A stretch of 64,000 bases of DNA, taken from the NCBI GenBank assembly GCA_002421805.1, contig DISM01000002.1, positions 62,001 to 126,000 on the forward strand, in the 5' to 3' direction. The position numbers were made by a program, and so were the translations under genes. Of this stretch, positions 1 through 7,594 are shown piece after piece. A model generated the notes under the pieces. The model did no database searches. It saw only the letters and a program-made list of their open reading frames with translations, and was not told where the DNA came from. How positions within the stretch are numbered: the stretch's first letter is position 1; each line of letters starts with the position of its first letter. The DNA comes from Candidatus Omnitrophica bacterium UBA6210. Lineage in GTDB: Bacteria; Omnitrophota; Gorgyraeia; Velamenicoccales; Velamenicoccaceae.

Positions 1-1
1 G

Positions 2-385
2 ATCACTGAGCATGTCTCCATCATCGCCAGGATCAAAGAAGTAAGGGATGTCATGGTGGGGCTGCAGAGAAAACTGGCGGAAGGCAGGCGCGCGATCCTG
101 GAAGGACGAGATATCGGGACCGTCGTCTTTCCCGACGCCTATAAAAAATTTTTCCTGGACGCTGCCTGCGAAGAACGCGTCAGGAGGCGCTATCTTGAAA
201 TGAAAGAAAAGAACATCCCTGTCGAGCATGAACGCATCCAGACCGACATCGAGACAAGGGACCGCATCGATTCAACCCGCGCCTGCGCCCCCCTCAAGAG
301 AATGCCGGATGCGGTCTATATCGATACAACCCGGATGACGATCGACGAGGTCGTTGCAGCTGTCATTGCAGAGATCAATCGCTGA
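2..385 (+). CDS. cmk: Cytidylate kinase, C-terminal part (cut by window edge)
   Basis: The gene is open at its 5' end and continues to a TGA at 383-385. The visible 127 residues contain the ILEGRDIGTVVFPDA stretch typical of the CMP kinase core, followed by an arginine-rich lid segment (EERVRRRYLEM) and the conserved RDRIDSTR motif near the C-terminus. The enzyme phosphorylates CMP and dCMP with ATP in the cytoplasm as part of pyrimidine nucleotide supply. The P-loop lies outside the window. lepA begins one base after the stop, so the two genes are probably cotranscribed. Confidence 0.93.
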   Translation: MTEHVSIIARIKEVRDVMVGLQRKLAEGRRAILEGRDIGTVVFPDAYKKFFLDAACEERVRRRYLEMKEKNIPVEHERIQTDIETRDRIDSTRACAPLKRMPDAVYIDTTRMTIDEVVAAVIAEINR

Positions 386-386
386 T

Positions 387-2183
387 ATGAACCCACAAGA
401 ACACATCAGAAATTTTTCCATCATCGCCCACATCGACCACGGCAAATCGACGCTGGCTGACCGTATCCTTGAATATGTCGGCGCCATCGATAAGCGCCAT
501 TTTCACGCCCAGCTCTTGGACGACATGGACATCGAGCAGGAGAGAGGCATCACGATCAAGGCGTCGGCGGTGACGATCAATTATAAAGCCGATAATGGTC
601 ACACGTATACCCTCAACCTCATCGATACGCCCGGCCATGTCGATTTCACCTATGAAGTGTCCAAATCGCTGGCTGCCTGCGAGGGGGCCCTGCTTTTGGT
701 GGACGCCTCCCAGGGGATCGAGGCCCAGACAGTCGCCAATTTTTTTCTGGCGCGCGAACACAACTTAAAGATCATCCCGGTCATCAATAAGATCGATATC
801 GCCGGCATCGATATCGACCGCGTCAAAGAACAGATCACGGACATCCTCAGGCTCGACGAAGACGAGATCCTGCTGGCCTCCGCCAAGGAAGGGATCGGTA
901 TCAAAGAGATCCTGGAACGGGTGGTCCAGGCCATTCCTGCGCCGAGCGGCAACAGCAATAATCCTTTAGAGACCTTGATCTTCGACTCTTCCTTTGACAT
1001 CTATAAAGGGGTCATCATCTACGGAAGGCTCTTTAACGGAAAAATAGCTCTGGGCGATACGATCCGCATGATGCAGGCAAGTAAGGTCTACACGGTCGAA
1101 GAGATCGGCGTCTTCAAACCCCAGATGACATCCACGAAGGCCATGCATTGCGGCGAGGTCGGCTATATCACGGCCAACATGCGGGACCCCAAAGAGGTCC
1201 TGATCGGAGATACTATCACGCATGCCGACCATCCGGCCCAGCAGCCGCTTCCGGGATACAAGAAAGTCAAGCCGATGGTCTTCTGCGGCATCTATCCCGT
1301 CAACGCAAAGGATTTCGCCGATCTTAAAGTGGCCATGGAAAAACTCGGCCTCAACGATTCCTCATTCGTGTACGAAACGGAAACGTCGCAGTCTTTCGGC
1401 TACGGTTTCCGCTGCGGCTTTTTAGGACTCCTCCATATGGAGATCGTCCAGGAAAGGCTGGAGCGCGAATACAACCTGAACCTCGTCTTGACCACGCCGA
1501 ACGTTGTCTATCGCATCACCACGCGGGATGACAAGGTCATGGAAGTGGATAATCCGGCCAAACTCCCGGACCCGGCCCAGATCAAGCTTGCCGAAGAGCC
1601 GTTCGTGCGCGCCTTCATGATCGTCCCGACGAACTCCATCGAAGAGGTCTGCGAAATGGCCAAGCAGCGTCGCGGGGAATTTCTCGCTAATGATTACTTG
1701 GGCGAAGACAGGGTCAAGGTCATCTACCGCATGCCGCTGGCGGAAATCATCGTCGATTTTTACGACAAGATCAAATCCGTGACCCGCGGGTATGGTTCGC
1801 TGGACTATGAGTTCGACGGCTATAACCCCACCAAGCTCGTCAAACTCGATATCCTGATCAACGGCAAGATCTGCGACGCCTTTTCCTGCCTGATCTACAA
1901 AGACAAGGCCCAGGCCAAAGGCAGGCTCCTGGTCGAAAAATTGCGGGAATTGATCCCCCGCCAGCTCTATCTCATCAACCTTCAGGCCGCTATCGGGGGG
2001 ACGATCCTGGCATCCGAAAAGATAAGGCCCGTGGGTAAGAATGTCACGGCGAAATGTTACGGTGGCGACATCACGCGTAAACGCAAACTCTGGGAAAAAC
2101 AAAAAGAAGGAAAGAAGCGCCTGAAACAAGTGGGCAACGTCGAAATCCCGCAGGAGGCTTTCCTGGCGGCGCTTAAAATCTAA
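387..2183 (+). CDS. lepA: Elongation factor 4 (LepA), ribosome back-translocase GTPase
   Basis: The 598-residue product has the usual LepA length. It carries the P-loop AHIDHGKST (residues 14-22), ERGIT in switch I (52-56), DTPGHVDF (80-87) and NKID (134-137), followed by EF-G-like domains and the LepA-specific C-terminal domain rich in basic residues. The ATG at 387 is chosen because upstream in-frame codons overlap cmk and the family begins a few residues before the HIDHGKS motif. LepA is a translational GTPase that acts on stalled or mistranslocated ribosomes. It is followed after 15 bases by lepB, a common bacterial pairing. Confidence 0.97.
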   Translation: MNPQEHIRNFSIIAHIDHGKSTLADRILEYVGAIDKRHFHAQLLDDMDIEQERGITIKASAVTINYKADNGHTYTLNLIDTPGHVDFTYEVSKSLAACEGALLLVDASQGIEAQTVANFFLAREHNLKIIPVINKIDIAGIDIDRVKEQITDILRLDEDEILLASAKEGIGIKEILERVVQAIPAPSGNSNNPLETLIFDSSFDIYKGVIIYGRLFNGKIALGDTIRMMQASKVYTVEEIGVFKPQMTSTKAMHCGEVGYITANMRDPKEVLIGDTITHADHPAQQPLPGYKKVKPMVFCGIYPVNAKDFADLKVAMEKLGLNDSSFVYETETSQSFGYGFRCGFLGLLHMEIVQERLEREYNLNLVLTTPNVVYRITTRDDKVMEVDNPAKLPDPAQIKLAEEPFVRAFMIVPTNSIEEVCEMAKQRRGEFLANDYLGEDRVKVIYRMPLAEIIVDFYDKIKSVTRGYGSLDYEFDGYNPTKLVKLDILINGKICDAFSCLIYKDKAQAKGRLLVEKLRELIPRQLYLINLQAAIGGTILASEKIRPVGKNVTAKCYGGDITRKRKLWEKQKEGKKRLKQVGNVEIPQEAFLAALKI

Positions 2184-2198
2184 CAAAAGAGGACGCTT

Positions 2199-2783
2199 AT
2201 GTTTAAGTTAAACGACGCGCAAAAAGCATGGGCTAAAGATTTCTTCGAGACCGTTGTCACTGCGGTCATCCTGGCCCTGATCATTCGGACGTTCGTAATC
2301 CAGCCGTTCAAGATACCTACCGGATCGATGGAACCGACCCTGATCCCGGGAGACAGGATCCTTGTCCTGCGTTACGCCTACGGCCTAAGGATCCCCTTCA
2401 CCTACAAAAGGATCGCCAAGTTCCATTCCCCAGAGACAGGGGATATCGTCGTTTTCAATTACCCCGAAGAACCCATGAGAGACTTCATCAAGCGGTGCGT
2501 GGGCAAGCCCGGCGATTCCGTCGAACTCCGCAACGGACAGATATACCTGAACACCAACCCCCTCAAGACCGACCCTTTCAACCGGGTCTATTATTATAAC
2601 CGGGGCCCCTACGGCAGAGAGGGGGAGGTCTTGCATGTACCGCAGGACAACTATTTCGTCCTCGGGGACAACAGCGCCTCATCCAAAGATTCCCGATACT
2701 GGGGTTATGTCAACGACAAATACCTGATCGGTAAAGCGCTCCTCATCTACTGGCCGCCCAACCGGATCAGGATCTTAAAGTAA
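2199..2783 (+). CDS. lepB: Signal peptidase I
   Basis: This inner-membrane serine-lysine protease removes signal peptides from exported proteins. The 194-residue product has one N-terminal membrane segment (about residues 15-33), the catalytic serine in IPTGSMEPT (Ser43), the catalytic lysine in DFIKRCVG (Lys98) and the C-terminal GDNSASSKDSRYWG box (156-169). A ribosome-binding sequence (AGAGGA) lies 6-7 bases before the ATG. The protein is of the short, single-anchor type. It probably belongs to one transcript with cmk and lepA. Confidence 0.97.
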   Translation: MFKLNDAQKAWAKDFFETVVTAVILALIIRTFVIQPFKIPTGSMEPTLIPGDRILVLRYAYGLRIPFTYKRIAKFHSPETGDIVVFNYPEEPMRDFIKRCVGKPGDSVELRNGQIYLNTNPLKTDPFNRVYYYNRGPYGREGEVLHVPQDNYFVLGDNSASSKDSRYWGYVNDKYLIGKALLIYWPPNRIRILK

Positions 2784-2806
2784 GCAAACGGGAGAGCCCG
2801 CAGAAC

Positions 2807-3397
2807 ATGAATTTTGCCAACAAGATCACATTGTTCCGCATTATCTCGGTGCCCTTCTTTGTGGCCTGTCTTGTTTTTTACACGCCGACAAAGGCATATC
2901 TCAGATACCTGGCTCTGATCATTTTCCTCCTGGCCATCGTCTCCGATGTCGTCGACGGCTATATCGCCCGCAGCCGCAGGCAAAAAACACAGGCGGGAGC
3001 TATTTTGGACCCCCTGGCGGACAAAGTCCTTCTGTTGACGGCGTTTATCTTCCTTTATCGCGTAAGCAAAACATATCTGTCTGTCTCTTTGCCGCTGTGG
3101 CTTCTGTTGATCGTTATCAGCCGCGACATCATCATCCTTGTGGGCAGTGCGATCCTGCTGGCCACCCACAAAGACACACAGATCAAGCCGACCTGGTGGG
3201 GCAAGCTCACGACATTTTTCCAGATGTGCACGGTCATTGCGATCATTCTGGAATACCCCAAGGCGTGGATCGTCTGGGGACTGGCCGCCATCTTTACCTG
3301 TATCTCTGGCATCGATTATGCCCGCAAGGGCATCAACATCCTGAATACCGAACACGGAACTCCACATGCTAAAACCGTTAACCGGACTTCTGATTAG
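2807..3397 (+). CDS. pgsA: CDP-diacylglycerol-glycerol-3-phosphate phosphatidyltransferase
   Basis: This is an integral membrane CDP-alcohol phosphatidyltransferase of 196 residues with several hydrophobic helices. The family signature D-x2-DG-x2-AR-x8-G-x3-D-x3-D is complete at residues 47-72 (SDVVDGYIARS, then AILDPLADK). The likely reaction is transfer of a phosphatidyl group from CDP-diacylglycerol to glycerol-3-phosphate, the committed step to phosphatidylglycerol. The signature is shared by other CDP-alcohol transferases, so the acceptor is assigned from length and from the adjacent plsY. Its last 32 bases overlap the start of plsY. Confidence 0.9.
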   Translation: MNFANKITLFRIISVPFFVACLVFYTPTKAYLRYLALIIFLLAIVSDVVDGYIARSRRQKTQAGAILDPLADKVLLLTAFIFLYRVSKTYLSVSLPLWLLLIVISRDIIILVGSAILLATHKDTQIKPTWWGKLTTFFQMCTVIAIILEYPKAWIVWGLAAIFTCISGIDYARKGINILNTEHGTPHAKTVNRTSD

Positions 3398-4019
3398 CTA
3401 CCTGTTGGGGGCCATCCCGACCGCCTATCTCTTCGGCCGCCTGTTCAAGGGGATCGACCTGCGTCAACACGGCTCAGGCAACCTCGGCGCCACAAACGCT
3501 TTTCGCGTCCTCGGCAAAGGTGCAGGGACCCTCGTTTTGATCATCGATATCCTCAAAGGGACAGCCGCAGTCCTCTTGTCGCGTTACGTTTTTTTTGACT
3601 CACAGGCGAACATTTCTTTGCCTTTCTACCTTTGTTTGGCTGCCGTCTGTGCCGTGGCCGGCCATAACTGGACGGTCTTCCTTGGTTTTAAAGGAGGCAA
3701 GGGGGTGGCGACAAGCCTCGGTGTGTTGATCGCTTTTTCGATCCTGATCGAGAAATTCTCCATCCTTGTCCTTCTCGCTACCGGATCATGGCTCGCCATT
3801 TTCCTGGCCACGGGTTTTGTCTCGCTCGCATCGGTCATCTGCTCTGCGGCGCTTCCCATTCTCGGTCTCGTTCTCAGGATTCCCGTCAGCGTCGAGATCT
3901 TCCTGGCCATCCTCGGCGTCTTTTCGATCATCCGTCATAAGACCAATATTTACAGACTGTTACAAAAAAAAGAATCCCGCTTCAATACCGCGTCACTGTT
4001 CAAAAAAGTCTTTAAATAA
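3366..4019 (+). CDS. plsY: Acyl-phosphate:glycerol-3-phosphate acyltransferase PlsY
   Basis: This 217-residue membrane protein carries the PlsY motifs: the glycine-rich HGSGNLGATN segment (35-44), GHNWTVFLGF followed by KGGKGVAT (about 99-116), and a third conserved region near the C-terminus. It acylates glycerol-3-phosphate using acyl phosphate, the first step in phospholipid synthesis in most bacteria. It follows pgsA with a 32-base overlap, so phosphatidic acid and phosphatidylglycerol synthesis are encoded together. The C-terminus ends with a short basic tail. Downstream, CTCCTG and CAGGAG arms (about 4134-4170) could form a weak terminator. Confidence 0.96.
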   Translation: MLKPLTGLLISYLLGAIPTAYLFGRLFKGIDLRQHGSGNLGATNAFRVLGKGAGTLVLIIDILKGTAAVLLSRYVFFDSQANISLPFYLCLAAVCAVAGHNWTVFLGFKGGKGVATSLGVLIAFSILIEKFSILVLLATGSWLAIFLATGFVSLASVICSAALPILGLVLRIPVSVEIFLAILGVFSIIRHKTNIYRLLQKKESRFNTASLFKKVFK

Positions 4020-4171
4020 CCTTCCCGCGCAGTTGTTCCTTTCGTTGATCTCTAAAGTAAAAACTCCTATCTCTTTCTCGCGTCGATCCTTTGATCAAAC
4101 GACCCCTGCCTGATAAGACATAAATGACGCACTCTCCTGGAAAACGCTTTCCCGGAAGGCCCTCAGGAGCA

Positions 4172-4200
4172 TTGTTTTCGTATTTTTCCTATGTCATATT
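4172..4200 (+). promoter_or_regulatory. Candidate promoter for the 4346 gene leader
   Basis: TTGTTT (4172-4177) and CATATT (4195-4200) are separated by 17 bases, with TG at 4192-4193 one base before the -10 box, an extended -10 arrangement. Transcription would start near 4207. The 326-base space between plsY and the next convincing gene otherwise holds only this promoter and the structured leader. Confidence 0.45.
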
Positions 4201-4206
4201 TTTAAT

Positions 4207-4306
4207 GCAAGATACTGGAGACAGTTACGATACCCAGCTTCAAAGCTTTTGCCGGGTTGCCGTAAGTAAAAAAAGCAAAAATGAAAGGCAGCTCGGCTCG
4301 TTTTTT
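4207..4306 (+). promoter_or_regulatory. Attenuator-like leader with two mutually exclusive hairpins
   Basis: The arms 4251-4261 (GCCGGGTTGCC) and 4287-4297 (GGCAGCTCGGC) can form an 11-pair stem with two G-U pairs, followed by TTTTTT at 4301-4306. This has the form of an intrinsic terminator with a large 25-base loop. An earlier segment, ACGATACCC at 4227-4235, can instead pair with GGGTTGCCGT at 4254-4263, which would break the terminator. A small ACTG-GAGA-CAGT hairpin lies at 4213-4224. The arrangement resembles a riboswitch or leader-peptide attenuator, but I do not recognise a known class. A 43-codon reading frame from ATG 4205 to 4336 runs through it and could be a leader peptide. Confidence 0.45.
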
Positions 4307-4345
4307 ATCTGCGCCGGTCAACGCGGGCAGCCATGAAAGGATCGC

Positions 4346-4681
4346 ATGAGAGACATGGTCTTCAAAAACCTCACTTCGATGGACAAGAGAAAGAGGGTCC
4401 TCTGGGCTTCAGAGACCTTCAATGAAGACGGTATTCTCACGAAGATCCACAAATATCTCATCTACATCATTAAAGAGGTCCCTGTTCAGGAGAACTATAT
4501 CAACGAGAAACCGGAAGTCTATGTCCTCAAATACAGGGACACCGTCGAAAAGACTGAGAAATTCCACATCCGGATGAAAGGCGGCATTTATTGCATCGCC
4601 AAGGGAAAGTGCTTTTTCGTCACCTTCTGCCATACCTTAAAGATAGACCTCTCTGAGGCGCCGCAAAGCGCCCATTCGTAA
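4346..4681 (+). CDS. Hypothetical protein, 111 residues
   Basis: I do not recognise this protein. It is a cytoplasmic-looking 111-residue product with mixed charge and no signal peptide or membrane segment. Its central part alternates hydrophobic and charged residues, as a small beta-rich domain would. An AAGGA ribosome-binding site precedes the ATG. It stands alone between plsY and a small zinc-ribbon gene, behind the attenuator-like leader at 4207-4306, which suggests that its expression is conditional. Base composition is like that of its neighbours, so there is no sign of recent transfer. Confidence 0.7.
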   Translation: MRDMVFKNLTSMDKRKRVLWASETFNEDGILTKIHKYLIYIIKEVPVQENYINEKPEVYVLKYRDTVEKTEKFHIRMKGGIYCIAKGKCFFVTFCHTLKIDLSEAPQSAHS

Positions 4682-4728
4682 ACGGCTGTTTTCTTCGAAT
4701 ACCTCTGCTTCTCTTAAGAACACATTTG

Positions 4729-4737
4729 TGATACAAT
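4729..4737 (+). promoter_or_regulatory. Extended -10 promoter for a leaderless mRNA
   Basis: TGA-TACAAT forms an extended -10 box whose last base is six bases before the ATG at 4744. No Shine-Dalgarno sequence lies between. A -35 box is not convincing. The expected transcription start coincides with the start codon. Confidence 0.5.
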
Positions 4738-4743
4738 CTTTTC

Positions 4744-4935
4744 ATGTCCCCAGGTTGCCCCCATTGCGGCAGATGGATCCAGGACGACGACGCCCTCTTG
4801 TGCCTTTATTGCGGATCGTCCCTTGAACGGGGATCTGGATTCATGGGACAATTCAAGACAGGGAGATGGAAATACGCAGTCCTGATTCTTCTCGTCATTA
4901 TCATCACAGCGTTCATTCTCCTGCAAATCATTTAG
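4744..4935 (+). CDS. Small zinc-ribbon membrane protein
   Basis: The 63-residue product has CPHC (Cys5, Cys8) and CLYC (Cys20, Cys23), a treble-clef or zinc-ribbon arrangement. A basic linker and one C-terminal membrane helix (about residues 44-62) follow. Such proteins usually place a metal-binding head on the cytoplasmic face of the membrane; its function is unknown. The start is set by a -10 box exactly six bases upstream and the lack of a ribosome-binding site, which imply a leaderless mRNA. Two other small Cys-rich proteins occur in this window at 36653 and 41836. Confidence 0.75.
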   Translation: MSPGCPHCGRWIQDDDALLCLYCGSSLERGSGFMGQFKTGRWKYAVLILLVIIITAFILLQII

Positions 4936-5028
4936 GCTCTAACCTTGTGTTCATTGACCTCGTCTGGCAAGCGCCAAAGTTGCCGATCCCGTCTGGCCCA
5001 AAGCGTCTTATAACAAAAAGGAGGAAAC

Positions 5029-5433
5029 ATGTCGAAAGCCCAGTTAAACAAACAGATCCTCGTCACGACCAATAATAAGGTGGGAGAATTCGCCAACGTC
5101 ACGACAGCTTTATCCGAAGCCAAGGTCAATCTCGCAGGTATCTGCGCGTGGGAAGAAGCAGGTAAGGCCCACTTCGCCCTGCTGACGGATAACAACACCA
5201 CCGCCAAGAGTGCATTAAAGAACAAGGGGTTCCAGGTGTCCGAAGCAGACGTCGTCACCGTCTTGCTGGAAGACAAGGTGGGAGCGGCCGCTGCCGTTGC
5301 CAAAAAAATCAAAGATGCCGGCATCAACCTTGATTATATCTACGGGACGGTCTGCGGATGCGCGCAAACCAGCGCCATGCTCGTTATCAGCTCCAAAGAA
5401 AACGCCAAAATCGTCACTGTTCTCAACGGCTGA
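5029..5433 (+). CDS. Tandem ACT-domain protein
   Basis: The 134-residue protein consists of two ACT-like halves (about 8-70 and 72-134). The first begins KQILVTTNNKVGEFANVTTAL, split here only by its natural turns, and the second DKVGAAAAVAKKIKDAGINL. ACT domains bind amino acids or other small ligands and commonly form regulatory dimers. No catalytic domain is attached, so this is probably a stand-alone ligand sensor or regulator of another enzyme. A strong AAAGGAGG ribosome-binding site precedes the ATG. The next gene region is the cobalamin operon, but a separate promoter lies between, so no link is implied. Confidence 0.85.
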   Translation: MSKAQLNKQILVTTNNKVGEFANVTTALSEAKVNLAGICAWEEAGKAHFALLTDNNTTAKSALKNKGFQVSEADVVTVLLEDKVGAAAAVAKKIKDAGINLDYIYGTVCGCAQTSAMLVISSKENAKIVTVLNG

Positions 5434-5451
5434 AGGTTCTATAAATTTGTA

Positions 5452-5479
5452 TTGACTTTTTCGGCAATCGCAATAGAAT
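5452..5479 (+). promoter_or_regulatory. Promoter of the btuFCD-cob operon
   Basis: TTGACT (5452-5457) and TAGAAT (5474-5479) are separated by 16 bases. The expected start near 5486 lies just upstream of the cobalamin riboswitch, so the whole aptamer would be transcribed. Confidence 0.75.
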
Positions 5480-5492
5480 TAGGCTTACATAT

Positions 5493-5690
5493 AAATATAC
5501 GGGCGATTAGGGAAGTGCCGTGACCCCTGTTTTTTCGTTTGCAATCCGAAAAAAACGGGGAATTCGGCCGCGGTCCCGCCGCTGTAAAAGCGAACGAAAA
5601 CTGCCAGAAAGCCACTGTCCCGCAAGGGCCGGGAAGGCGGCAGTCGTAGAGCGATGCTTGAGCCAGAAGACCTGCCTGTATCATAAGCCT
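5493..5690 (+). promoter_or_regulatory. Cobalamin riboswitch controlling btuFCD-cob
   Basis: The leader holds the conserved cobalamin aptamer elements in order: GGGAAGTGCCGTGA near 5510, GCGGTCCCGCCGCTGTAA at 5569-5587, and the B12 box AGCCAGAAGACCTGCC at 5661-5676. These riboswitches bind adenosylcobalamin or related corrinoids and switch expression off when the vitamin is plentiful. The downstream genes for uptake and salvage fit. The expression platform appears to be the terminator hairpin at 5756-5782. Confidence 0.93.
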
Positions 5691-5755
5691 TGAAGGCGCT
5701 TTTTGATGCGCTTTAAAAGGCCTCGCGGAAGGGCCAAGACCAAGCAAGGGTGCAA

Positions 5756-5782
5756 CCCGACGATATTCTGTCGGGATTTTTT
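5756..5782 (+). terminator. Riboswitch-controlled intrinsic terminator ahead of btuF
   Basis: CCCGAC (5756-5761) and GTCGGG (5770-5775) form a perfect six-pair stem followed by ATTTTTTATTTT. The upstream GGGTGCAACCC stretch could take part in an alternative fold. The uridine tract runs directly into the btuF start codon, leaving no room for a Shine-Dalgarno sequence. Confidence 0.75.
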
Positions 5783-5787
5783 ATTTT

Positions 5788-6645
5788 ATGAAGACCTCCG
5801 GGCTGATCATATCTTTATTTTTCTGTTTTCTGTGCCCTAACTCCTGGGCCCACGCAAAGAATATACGGATCATTTCCCTGGCACCCGCAACGACCGAGAT
5901 CCTGTTCGCCCTTGGGCTGGACGAAGACATCGTCGCCGTCAGCCAATTCTGCGATTACCCCAAAGCGGCCCTGGCCAAAGAGAAAGCCGGAACATTCAGC
6001 GCGCCGGACATTGAAAGAATCATTTACTTAAAACCGGACATTATTTTCTGTACGGGCCTTGAACAAGCCGAAACGGTCCATAGACTCCGTCAACTTGGCT
6101 TCAATGTCTACGTCAGCGATCCAAAGAATTTTGAAGAACTTTTTTCGTCCATCTCCACTATCGCCGAATATACCCATAAAGATACGGCTGCGCAAATACT
6201 CATCGCAAAAATGAAAAAACGCATCGAGTCTGTCCGGGCCAGAGCGGCACGCAAGGTTGATGGAGGAAAACAAAAGGTATTCATTGAAATCTGGCATGAT
6301 CCTTTGATCACGGCGGGCCGGACTTCATTTCTTGATGAGCTGATTACGCTGGCCGGGGGAGAGAATATTGCAGGAACCATCTCCAGTCCTTACAGTATCG
6401 TCAGCCCTGAATTTGTCATTACAAAAAATCCTGATTGTATCATCCTGGCCTATATGCGGCCTGCTCAGGTCTGCGAAACAATCCGCAACCGATTGGGTTG
6501 GCAAAAGGTTTCTGCTGTCTCTGCCAACCGCATTTACGGCGACATCGACCCTAATATTCTTCTAAGATGCGGTCCCCGCGCCACGGAAGCCTTAGAAGAT
6601 ATCAGCAAAAGACTTTATCCAGATGAAATATCCTCTAAAAATTAA
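5788..6645 (+). CDS. btuF: Corrinoid ABC transporter substrate-binding protein BtuF
   Basis: The 285-residue protein starts with a signal peptide (residues 1-23, ending SWAHA). It continues with the type III periplasmic binding protein fold: ISLAPATTEILFALGL near residue 30, then SQFCDYP and KPDIIFC. It would capture cobalamin or cobinamide in the periplasm and deliver it to BtuC and BtuD, whose genes follow immediately. The riboswitch upstream supports a corrinoid rather than an iron-siderophore ligand. No ribosome-binding site is visible, because the terminator tail abuts the ATG. The end of the gene overlaps btuC by 23 bases. Confidence 0.93.
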   Translation: MKTSGLIISLFFCFLCPNSWAHAKNIRIISLAPATTEILFALGLDEDIVAVSQFCDYPKAALAKEKAGTFSAPDIERIIYLKPDIIFCTGLEQAETVHRLRQLGFNVYVSDPKNFEELFSSISTIAEYTHKDTAAQILIAKMKKRIESVRARAARKVDGGKQKVFIEIWHDPLITAGRTSFLDELITLAGGENIAGTISSPYSIVSPEFVITKNPDCIILAYMRPAQVCETIRNRLGWQKVSAVSANRIYGDIDPNILLRCGPRATEALEDISKRLYPDEISSKN

Positions 6646-7594
6646 AATCACCGTCCTTACGGGCATCTGCGGTGCCATGGTCATCCTGGGGCTCTCCATA
6701 GGTTCCGTCCCGCTTACCTGGCCTCAACTATTATCCCCTGAATATCGTCTCATCCTTTTCATCCGCCTCTGGCGCATTCTTCTGGCAGTTGTAACCGGCA
6801 GCGGCTTGGCCGTTGCGGGCATCATTCTCCAGGCTCTCTTGAGAAATCCGCTGGCCGAACCCTATCTTTTAGGCACATCCAGCGGAGCAGGGTTAGGCGC
6901 CGTCGTCGCCGCCATCATCGGCGCTAGCTCTGTCTGCTTGCCGTTGTGCGCTTTTTTGGGCGCGATCGCCGCGACTCTCTGCGTGCTACAGCTCAGCCGC
7001 ATCGGAAACCGCATGCCCGTCCAAGCGCTCATCCTTAACGGCGTCATCATCTCCATTGCCCTTTCAGGAATCATCGTCTTTCTCATATCTACCTCGCCCA
7101 ACGAAGCCCTCCATGGACTCATGTGGTGGTTATGGGGCAGTCTCCAGGTATCCGACCCGCTCCTCCTTGCCATCGTGACAATTATCGTGGCCTCCGGAAT
7201 CATTTGCGCCCATATCTTCGCCCAAGACCTGAATGCCCTCTGCTTGGGAGAAGAAAACGCAACCCATGTGGGGGTCAATACAGAAAACGTCAAAATCGTT
7301 CTTTTTCTTGTAACGGCTATCATGACCGCGAGCCTCGTCTCTATCTGCGGAATCATCGGATTTGTCGGCCTCATCATACCCCATGCCACGCGGTTCTGGA
7401 CAGGCCCAAACCACAAGATCCTTATCCCCATGACATGTCTGACCGCATCCGTATTTATGATCGGTTGTGATCTTATTTCCAGAAGCATCGCAGCACCTAT
7501 GGAAATCCCCATCGGTATCGTGACGGCCATCATCGGCGCCCCGATCTTTCTGGTCGTTTTCAGAACAAAACAAACAGGAAAATCCAAGACATGA
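6623..7594 (+). CDS. btuC: Corrinoid ABC transporter permease BtuC
   Basis: This 323-residue FecCD-family permease has about ten hydrophobic helices. The RLWRILLAVVTGSGLAVAG segment near residue 50 and NPLAEPYLLGTSSGAG near residue 73 are family hallmarks, as is the GFVGLIIPHATR cytoplasmic loop near residue 248 that contacts the ATPase. It forms the inner-membrane channel for corrinoids. Overlaps with btuF (23 bases) and btuD (4 bases) point to one transcript and coupled translation. Confidence 0.94.
   Translation: MKYPLKIKITVLTGICGAMVILGLSIGSVPLTWPQLLSPEYRLILFIRLWRILLAVVTGSGLAVAGIILQALLRNPLAEPYLLGTSSGAGLGAVVAAIIGASSVCLPLCAFLGAIAATLCVLQLSRIGNRMPVQALILNGVIISIALSGIIVFLISTSPNEALHGLMWWLWGSLQVSDPLLLAIVTIIVASGIICAHIFAQDLNALCLGEENATHVGVNTENVKIVLFLVTAIMTASLVSICGIIGFVGLIIPHATRFWTGPNHKILIPMTCLTASVFMIGCDLISRSIAAPMEIPIGIVTAIIGAPIFLVVFRTKQTGKSKT

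Noticed and set aside
4227..4263. GCCGGGTTGCCG reminded me of the 3' end of c-di-GMP-I (GEMM) riboswitches
   Set aside because: The GEMM 5' half (GGCAAAC...GACGCAAAGC) and its tetraloop-receptor layout are missing, so the class is not supported.
4124..4336. A 70-codon + strand reading frame over the region before 4346
   Set aside because: Its upstream half overlaps the predicted promoter and it has no ribosome-binding site or family resemblance. Only the part from ATG 4205 is kept as a possible leader peptide.
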